Origin: Actinobacteria bacterium IMCC26207
GTDB taxonomy: Bacteria; Actinomycetota; Acidimicrobiia; Acidimicrobiales; Microtrichaceae
Assembly: GCA_001025035.1 (NCBI GenBank)
Contig: LCZK01000009.1
Span: 558,001 to 622,000 of the forward strand
Direction of reading: 5' to 3'
Length of the DNA stretch: 64,000 nt
Below the pieces are notes generated by a model. It ran no database searches, was not told where the DNA came from, and was given only the letters and a program-made list of their open reading frames with translations. The number at the start of each line of letters is the position of its first letter. The first letter of the stretch is position 1. Of the stretch, positions 59,325 to 64,000 are shown piece by piece. The position numbers and the translations under genes were made by a program.

Positions 59325-59762
59325 TCAGCCTTTTGGTGACCAGCGGTACACGTTGGTCTCGCGTTCGACGAATCCGAGCCTGCGATACAGACGATTTGCA
59401 GCTTCACGAGATGGTCGAGAAGTGAGGTCAACCGTTCTCGCTCCAAGGCCCGCCGCAAGTTCGAGCGCTGCAGCATTGAGCGCCTCGCCCACACCTTTGC
59501 CACGAGCGGAAGAATCCACCACGACATCTTCTATCCACGCGCGCACCCCTGTTGGGATCCGGAATACCACCAGCGTCATGCAGCCAAGAATCGGACCAGA
59601 ATCATCGTGAGCCACAAGCAAGTGACTCGCTCCTGCTCCCAGCATTTCTTCTAGTTCAGCTGCAGTCGGAACCGCGGATGATGCTGACAACTGAGGGATC
59701 AGGTGCGCAAGAGCCTCAACCAACTCGGTGGTGACCACTGTGGACTCCTCAACGTGAATCAT
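59325..59762 (-). CDS. GNAT family N-acetyltransferase
   Basis: 145-residue acetyltransferase. The acetyl-CoA motif is VVDSSARGKGVGEALNAAAL (Q/RxxGxG/A form) and the C-terminal LTSRPSREAANRLYRRLGFV is typical. Substrate unknown. Convergent with the PPOX gene, divergent from the PAC2 gene. ATG with TATCAT six bases upstream on the minus strand and no ribosome-binding site, a likely leaderless start. Confidence 0.88.
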   Translation of the reverse strand: MIHVEESTVVTTELVEALAHLIPQLSASSAVPTAAELEEMLGAGASHLLVAHDDSGPILGCMTLVVFRIPTGVRAWIEDVVVDSSARGKGVGEALNAAALELAAGLGARTVDLTSRPSREAANRLYRRLGFVERETNVYRWSPKG

Positions 59763-59768
59763 GGCTGA

Positions 59769-59774
59769 ATGATA
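59769..59774 (-). promoter_or_regulatory. Candidate leaderless -10 (TATCAT) of the GNAT gene
   Basis: On the minus strand TATCAT lies six bases before the ATG. It is the closest match to TATAAT among the leaderless candidates in this window. Confidence 0.5.
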
Positions 59775-59803
59775 GGCCCGGTGGAGTATCCAGATGAGAC
59801 CGA

Positions 59804-59809
59804 TACCGT
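59804..59809 (+). promoter_or_regulatory. Candidate leaderless -10 (TACCGT) of the PAC2 gene
   Basis: TACCGT stands seven bases before ATG 59817. Together with the divergent TATCAT it forms a pair of back-to-back candidate promoters about 30 bp apart. Confidence 0.45.
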
Positions 59810-59816
59810 GAACTCA

Positions 59817-60659
59817 ATGAGTCATCTGTTGTGGACGGATCGCCCGGCGGGAGATCGACCAGTAATGATCGTTGCGTTCGAGGGCTGGAATGATGCTGCA
59901 GACGCGGCCACCTCTGCTGTGCAGTTTCTGACTGACCAGTGGCAAGGTCGCGAGTTTGCCCAGATTGATCCTGAAGAGTTCTACGACTTCACCGCCACCC
60001 GACCCCACGTGCGCAGCCTCGGTGGGCTTCGCAGGACCATCGACTGGCCAAAAAATAGCTTCTTTTGGGCAACTCCTCCGGATGCACCCGGAGGGGTGAT
60101 CTTGATGCGCGGGGTGGAACCACAACTCAAGTGGCGCAGCTTTTGTAGTCAGATTCTGCAGGTCGCCACGCAGTTGGAGTGCAGCATGGTGATGACGCTG
60201 GGGTCGCTACTCGCCGACGTTGCCCACACTCGGCCAACCCCCGTGTTTGGAAACGCCTATCAGCAGTCCGTGATTGACCGCTTTGAGCTTGACCAAGCCC
60301 ACTATGAGGGACCAACTGGAATCGTGGGGGTACTGCACACCGAGTGTTTGGCTGCTCAGATTGATTCCGCCTCGTTGTGGGCGGCAGTTCCTGCTTATGT
60401 TCCATCAGCCACCTCGCCGAAGGCCGCGCTCGCTCTGGTCCGCCGAATCTCGGAGGTCACCGAACTCACCCTTGATGCAGATGGCCTCGTTACCGCTGCA
60501 GCCGCATATGAACAAGAGATCACCACCCTGGTGTCCGAGGATGAAACCACCAGTGACTACGTCCGGCATCTTGAGCAGCAGCATGATCACAACGCTGGCT
60601 CCATTCAATCTGCGGATGACTTAGTAGAAGAGGTTGAGCGGTTCCTGCGGGAACAGTAG
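59817..60659 (+). CDS. PAC2 family protein (proteasome-assembly-chaperone-like)
   Basis: 280-residue PAC2-fold protein: PVMIVAFEGWNDAADAATSA, GGVILMRGVEPQLKWRSF and SLLADVAHTRPTPVFG are the family motifs. Actinobacterial members co-occur with proteasomes, but the function is not established and no proteasome gene is in this window. ATG 59817 is preferred because the fold begins there and a -10-like TACCGT precedes it; an ATG at 59769 would extend it by 16 residues. Convergent with the antiporter operon after eight bases. Confidence 0.85.
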   Translation: MSHLLWTDRPAGDRPVMIVAFEGWNDAADAATSAVQFLTDQWQGREFAQIDPEEFYDFTATRPHVRSLGGLRRTIDWPKNSFFWATPPDAPGGVILMRGVEPQLKWRSFCSQILQVATQLECSMVMTLGSLLADVAHTRPTPVFGNAYQQSVIDRFELDQAHYEGPTGIVGVLHTECLAAQIDSASLWAAVPAYVPSATSPKAALALVRRISEVTELTLDADGLVTAAAAYEQEITTLVSEDETTSDYVRHLEQQHDHNAGSIQSADDLVEEVERFLREQ

Positions 60660-60666
60660 CTCGGGC

Positions 60667-61014
60667 CTAGGGATACATCTCTGGCGGATCGGCTTGGCTG
60701 AGTTCATCAATGACGGTCTGATCATCAAGTTGATCGCCTGACTCATAGGCACTTCGTGCAACCATATGTGCACCAACTGGCGCGGTCAGAAACTGCAACA
60801 GAATCACGAGTACTAATAACGTGGCCCCGGAGAGTGCATTCACTCTCAGAATGGCGCCGATGGCTACGAGCACAAGCCCCAAGGTTGGCGGTTTGGTAGC
60901 TGCATGCATGCGGCCGAACACGTCGGGAAGGCGGTAGATGCCGAGCCCACCGAGCAATCCGAGCGCGCAGCCCGCAACGATGAGCACAGCGGCTATCACT
61001 TCGGTCACGCTCAT
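60667..61014 (-). CDS. mnhG: Mrp-type Na+/H+ antiporter subunit G
   Basis: 115-residue membrane subunit with three helices; GLLGGLGIYRLPDVFGRMHAAT and LGLVLVAIGAIL are MnhG/PhaG hallmarks. Last gene of the operon (B-C-D-E-F-G on this strand); ATG overlaps the end of mnhF by four bases. Part of the multi-subunit cation/proton antiporter in the cytoplasmic membrane. Confidence 0.93.
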   Translation of the reverse strand: MSVTEVIAAVLIVAGCALGLLGGLGIYRLPDVFGRMHAATKPPTLGLVLVAIGAILRVNALSGATLLVLVILLQFLTAPVGAHMVARSAYESGDQLDDQTVIDELSQADPPEMYP

Positions 61015-61271
61015 GCGCCGCGCCGCTCAATGAATCGCGCCACCATGGCCGTACCAAAGAATCCCACCATGGCCACAATGACCATCACGATCAAATAGGT
61101 ACTCTCGCCTGTGCGAGCAGAGAGAACGGCGATTCCCATCACCAAGAGAGTCAGCAGTAGGTCGGTTGCTACAACTCGATCAGCCAACGAGGGGCCCTGA
61201 ATGAGGCGTGCAAGAGTGACAAGGGCACCTACTGAGAGCAAAATAAACCCCAGATTTGTAGCAAGAATCAT
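61011..61271 (-). CDS. mnhF: Mrp-type Na+/H+ antiporter subunit F
   Basis: 86-residue membrane subunit with three helices; LARLIQGPSLADRVVATDLL is the MnhF motif with the conserved Asp-Arg. ATG 61271 overlaps the mnhE stop (ATGA); a longer reading to 61316 lies inside mnhE and is not needed. The stop overlaps mnhG by four bases. Confidence 0.92.
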   Translation of the reverse strand: MILATNLGFILLSVGALVTLARLIQGPSLADRVVATDLLLTLLVMGIAVLSARTGESTYLIVMVIVAMVGFFGTAMVARFIERRGA

Positions 61272-61891
61272 GTTGGGGAGCCCTCTGCGCCTGTGGGATT
61301 CGCTTCTCGCGGCCAAACGGGCGCGGGCTGCAGAATCGCTAGGCGATCCTCTGGCGAACCGAATGCTTTCACCACATACTCCTCGAGTTCAAGGCCATCT
61401 GCCCTGACCTGCGCGGGGTCACCAGTCCGGAGACAATGAACATAAAGCACTGGTGGCACCTGTACTCCGTTGCGGATCTGCAGGTGACCAGCAACGGGTT
61501 CGGTACCGATCTTGCCAAAAGCTTGTGGGCGAACATCTACCGTCAACGTTCCCGGCGTCAGGGTAATGGCATTGGCAACAAACGCAGTGACGAGTGGCGA
61601 GCAGGCCCGAAGTGGAACAGCAACAATTCCCTGATCCACCTGAATTCGCGGCCGCACCACCGCTCTCGCAACGCTCAGATTTGCAATGACAAGAGCCTTC
61701 ACGAACCACAGGCCAAGGCGAATCACCGACACAGGATGCGCTCCACCATTTTGCGTGGGTCCGGGTGGAAACAGCACCACAAGTGCTGTCGCCAGTACTA
61801 TCCCCGCAAGAGCGTTGCCCGGACTGAAGTCCCCCCATAAGAGGATCCAGACCGAACTAAGCCAAACAATCATCAGTACCCGAGTCATCAT
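61268..61891 (-). CDS. mnhE: Mrp-type Na+/H+ antiporter subunit E
   Basis: 207-residue subunit: short N-terminal helices (VWLSSVWILLWGDFSPGNALAG is longer than usual motifs, with Gly-Asn-Ala conserved) and a cytoplasmic domain with SPLVTAFVANAITLTPGTLT and the VLYVHCLR strand, typical of MnhE. It is about 40 residues longer at its C-terminus than the shortest family members. Overlaps both neighbours by four bases. Confidence 0.92.
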   Translation of the reverse strand: MMTRVLMIVWLSSVWILLWGDFSPGNALAGIVLATALVVLFPPGPTQNGGAHPVSVIRLGLWFVKALVIANLSVARAVVRPRIQVDQGIVAVPLRACSPLVTAFVANAITLTPGTLTVDVRPQAFGKIGTEPVAGHLQIRNGVQVPPVLYVHCLRTGDPAQVRADGLELEEYVVKAFGSPEDRLAILQPAPVWPREANPTGAEGSPT

Positions 61892-63381
61892 CCGAGCACC
61901 TTCTCGATGTAGGCACTTGGGTCCAAGAGTCCCTGCGCTGCTCGCTCAGATAAGTCAAAGAGTGTGCCGGCGAACAGAGCGATAGCAAGCGTCACTCCGA
62001 CTAAGGCAACGGTGGCGCCACGCATCAGGAGCGGGGTAGCTAGGCGAGTCTCACCCTCTGAAGCAGCAAGACGCAGGGTCGGGTCCTCTGCTGTCCCAAG
62101 GAACACGCCATTCCAAATCTTGATCATCGAGAACAAAGTGAGCAGGCTCACAACCAAACTCACACCAATAATTGCGTACTCGCCTGCACTCAACCCGGCT
62201 TGGATGATTCCCAACTTGCCCACAAACCCCGACAGGGGAGGTATCCCAGCCAAGCTGAGCGCAGCGAGTAGGAACAATGCAGCTACGAGTGGGGTTCTGC
62301 GAATCATGCCCCCAACTTTGCTCAACGCAGTTGACCCGGTGCTTTGTTCGACCAGTCCCGTAGCCAAAAACAGAGCTGTCTTCACGGGAATCTGATGAAA
62401 GATAAAGAACACGGTTCCCGCTACTCCGGCCACGCTAAAGAGACCAAGGCCAAGAATCATGTACCCGATCTGGCTGACAATATGGAAGCTCAAAATTCGC
62501 TTCATATCGTTCTGCGCTATGGCACCAAGTACCCCGATCACCATCGTAAGGCCCGCACAGACCAGGAGAATTGTTGACGGTCGGTGTTGTGGGAACAGCA
62601 GAGTTTGGGTTCGGATAATTGAGTAGACGCCAACCTTTGTGAGCAGGCCTGCGAACACTGCAGTGACTGGCATACGAGCCGTTGGGTAAGAGTCGGGTAG
62701 CCAGAAGAACAAGGGAAAGATTGCAGCCTTGATTCCAAACACCACCAACAAAAACATTGAGAGCGCTGTTTGTGTACCACTTGGGAGCTGCGCAATTTTG
62801 ACTGCCAGATCGGCCATGTTGACGGTGCCAGTTGCGGCATAGACCCAAGCAATACCGACAACAAACAGCGTTGACGCCAACAAGTTGATGATGATGTAGG
62901 TCATGCCAGAACGGATTTGCTCGCGCCTACCACCCAGGGTGATCAGCACATAGCTTGCTGCGAGCGTGATCTCATAAGCAACGAACAAGTTGAACAAGTC
63001 GCCCGTGGTGAACGACAGGGCGACCCCGGCTGTCATGACCAGATAGACCGGATGAAACACTGGTTGGTCCTGGTCGACACCAGGTTGGCCGATGGCGTAG
63101 ATCAGCACGCTGAGTACGGTCACCATGCTGATCACCAGCATGAGAGCGCTGAACATATCCACCACCAGCGTGATACCGAGCGGCGCTGGCCAGCCTCCCA
63201 TTTGCACTGACTGCACGCCATCTCGCTCAACTGCCAGCAGCAGAAATACGGAGTCAGCAACCACTGCAATCAGCGCCCCGACAGCCACGATGCGCTGAAG
63301 CGTTCGATGGTTATACGCAATGATCGCCAGTGCCGCAGCTAGGAGCGGGAGCACGATGGGAAGCACCAAGAGAACGCTCAC
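61888..63381 (-). CDS. mnhD: Mrp-type Na+/H+ antiporter subunit D
   Basis: 497-residue proton-translocating subunit homologous to complex I NuoM/NuoN, with about fourteen helices. FVAYEITLAASYVLITLGG contains the essential Glu of helix 5, and the Lys of helix 7 region is in FGIKAAIFPLFFWLPDSYP; AQNDMKRILSFHIVSQIGY holds the broken-helix Lys. Pumps protons against Na+. Translationally coupled to mnhC and mnhE. Confidence 0.95.
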   Translation of the reverse strand: MSVLLVLPIVLPLLAAALAIIAYNHRTLQRIVAVGALIAVVADSVFLLLAVERDGVQSVQMGGWPAPLGITLVVDMFSALMLVISMVTVLSVLIYAIGQPGVDQDQPVFHPVYLVMTAGVALSFTTGDLFNLFVAYEITLAASYVLITLGGRREQIRSGMTYIIINLLASTLFVVGIAWVYAATGTVNMADLAVKIAQLPSGTQTALSMFLLVVFGIKAAIFPLFFWLPDSYPTARMPVTAVFAGLLTKVGVYSIIRTQTLLFPQHRPSTILLVCAGLTMVIGVLGAIAQNDMKRILSFHIVSQIGYMILGLGLFSVAGVAGTVFFIFHQIPVKTALFLATGLVEQSTGSTALSKVGGMIRRTPLVAALFLLAALSLAGIPPLSGFVGKLGIIQAGLSAGEYAIIGVSLVVSLLTLFSMIKIWNGVFLGTAEDPTLRLAASEGETRLATPLLMRGATVALVGVTLAIALFAGTLFDLSERAAQGLLDPSAYIEKVLG

Positions 63382-63767
63382 TTTGGCCTACTCCACCAGC
63401 GACGCATCTCCGCCTCACCAAGCTGAGCGATTCTGGCATCCTCTACATCGTCCTCGACTTCATCGTCTTGAGTGAGTACCCAACTGCGATACGCAATTGC
63501 CAGCAAGAAGGAAATCACGCCAAAACTAATCACAATGGCGGTCAGTGCTAGAGCCTGCGGGAGCGGATCTGCAACGCTGTCCTCGGGGCCAAAGGCACCG
63601 AGGATGGGAGCTTTGCCAGCACGTCCCCCGACCACCATCAGCAGCAGGTTGGCCGAATGGGCCATCAGGGCTAAGCCCAAAATGATGCGCGAGAGCGTTC
63701 GCTGCAACAGCAGGTAGACACCGACAGAGAACAACACAGCGACGATCAGCGCAGAGAAAAAACTCAT
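63378..63767 (-). CDS. mnhC: Mrp-type Na+/H+ antiporter subunit C
   Basis: 129-residue NuoK-like membrane subunit with three helices: LIVAVLFSVGVYLLLQRTL, GLALMAHSANLLLMVVGG and DPLPQALALTAIVISFGV. Overlaps mnhD by four bases. An acidic tail (DDEVEDDVEDA) follows the third helix. Confidence 0.93.
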   Translation of the reverse strand: MSFFSALIVAVLFSVGVYLLLQRTLSRIILGLALMAHSANLLLMVVGGRAGKAPILGAFGPEDSVADPLPQALALTAIVISFGVISFLLAIAYRSWVLTQDDEVEDDVEDARIAQLGEAEMRRWWSRPK

Positions 63768-64000
63768 GGCTGAACCTCATCGGGGTCTGTGCCGTCTGCT
63801 CCGCCAAGCTGTTGAAGTAACAACAGCGACATTCCCAGCACAACTAGGTACACGCCAATATCGAAGAACAGCACCGAAGAGGTTTTGACGGTACCGAGCA
63901 CCATCAGATCGGCAGAGAAGATGGCGCTCTCTAAAAACTCATGACCCGTGAGCAGGGAGACGCAGCCCGTCAGGATGGCAAATAACATGCCGACTCCCAA
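63764..64000 (-). CDS. mnhB: Mrp-type Na+/H+ antiporter subunit B, 5' part missing
   Basis: Only the C-terminal 78 residues lie in the window; the gene runs off the right edge. LTGHEFLESAIFSADLMVLG, VKTSSVLFFDIGVYLVVLG and the tail match MnhB/the MnhA-B C-terminal domain. It overlaps mnhC by four bases. mnhA is presumably upstream, beyond the edge; a fused A-B gene is also possible. Confidence 0.85.
   Translation of the reverse strand: MGVGMLFAILTGCVSLLTGHEFLESAIFSADLMVLGTVKTSSVLFFDIGVYLVVLGMSLLLLQQLGGADGTDPDEVQP

Overview
The window looks like a chromosomal segment of a free-living, moderately GC-rich actinobacterium, most plausibly Acidimicrobiia-like (inference). The basis is several predicted F420-dependent enzymes (one luciferase-like, several PPOX/FDOR-like), a mycofactocin-type SDR, a HelD-like RNA polymerase ATPase, an Lhr helicase, a coproporphyrin-type heme block and SoxR. 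Coding density is very high, operons often use ATGA or GTGA overlaps, and no gap without a gene exceeds about 300 bases. I saw no tRNA, rRNA, insertion sequence, prophage or CRISPR array.

Layout: 0.1-5.1 kb holds a sulfatase, an MgtE/SLC41-like transporter, a PIN-PhoH ATPase and a small membrane protein. 5.1-17.9 kb is an acyl-CoA/lipid catabolism region: a paired acyl-CoA dehydrogenase, an alkylsulfatase-like metallo-hydrolase, a phosphotransferase, a hexapeptide acyltransferase, a thioesterase, SDRs, an ABC1 kinase, a crotonase, an F420 oxidoreductase and an amidase. 18.0-22.6 kb is topoisomerase IV (parC-parE). 22.7-29.4 kb is envelope chemistry (two acyltransferase-3 proteins, two glycosyltransferases) around a divergent phasin-like/peroxiredoxin pair with a very clear operator-promoter. 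29.5-35.1 kb has an ABC exporter, an F420 PPOX protein, a SdpI-like protein, a SnoaL-like protein and the mycofactocin-type SDR. 35.1-42.5 kb has Lhr, a DtxR-family regulator and HelD. 43-46.4 kb is hemE-hemH-hemY. 46.5-55 kb holds lipoprotein and glycoconjugate genes (Lnt, GT4, methyltransferases, an alpha-toroid protein, GtrA, a PQQ-type sugar dehydrogenase). 55.1-60.7 kb has a TetR regulator, two PlsC-like acyltransferases, a SoxR module with its operator, GNAT and PAC2. 60.7-64.0 kb is a Mrp-type Na+/H+ antiporter operon that runs off the right edge.

The most unusual signal is a window-wide pattern of short tandem duplications (12-24 bp units, each unrelated to the others). They sit at gene ends and frequently copy the last codons plus stop codon of a gene into the spacer, on both strands. 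The best case is seven copies of a 16-base hairpin, six of them in a perfect 24-bp array, after the ABC1 kinase gene, each full unit ending in an in-frame TGA. Other duplications lie at gene starts (one copies a ribosome-binding site) or in frame in disordered protein tails. Other points of interest are a PhoH gene without a standard start codon, a lipoprotein acyltransferase with Ser in place of the catalytic Cys, a two-operator phasin promoter, a textbook SoxR box driving a small two-gene operon, an orphan promoter with a 13-bp hairpin, and a recurrent TAnnnT-N6/7-start arrangement that suggests leaderless transcripts.
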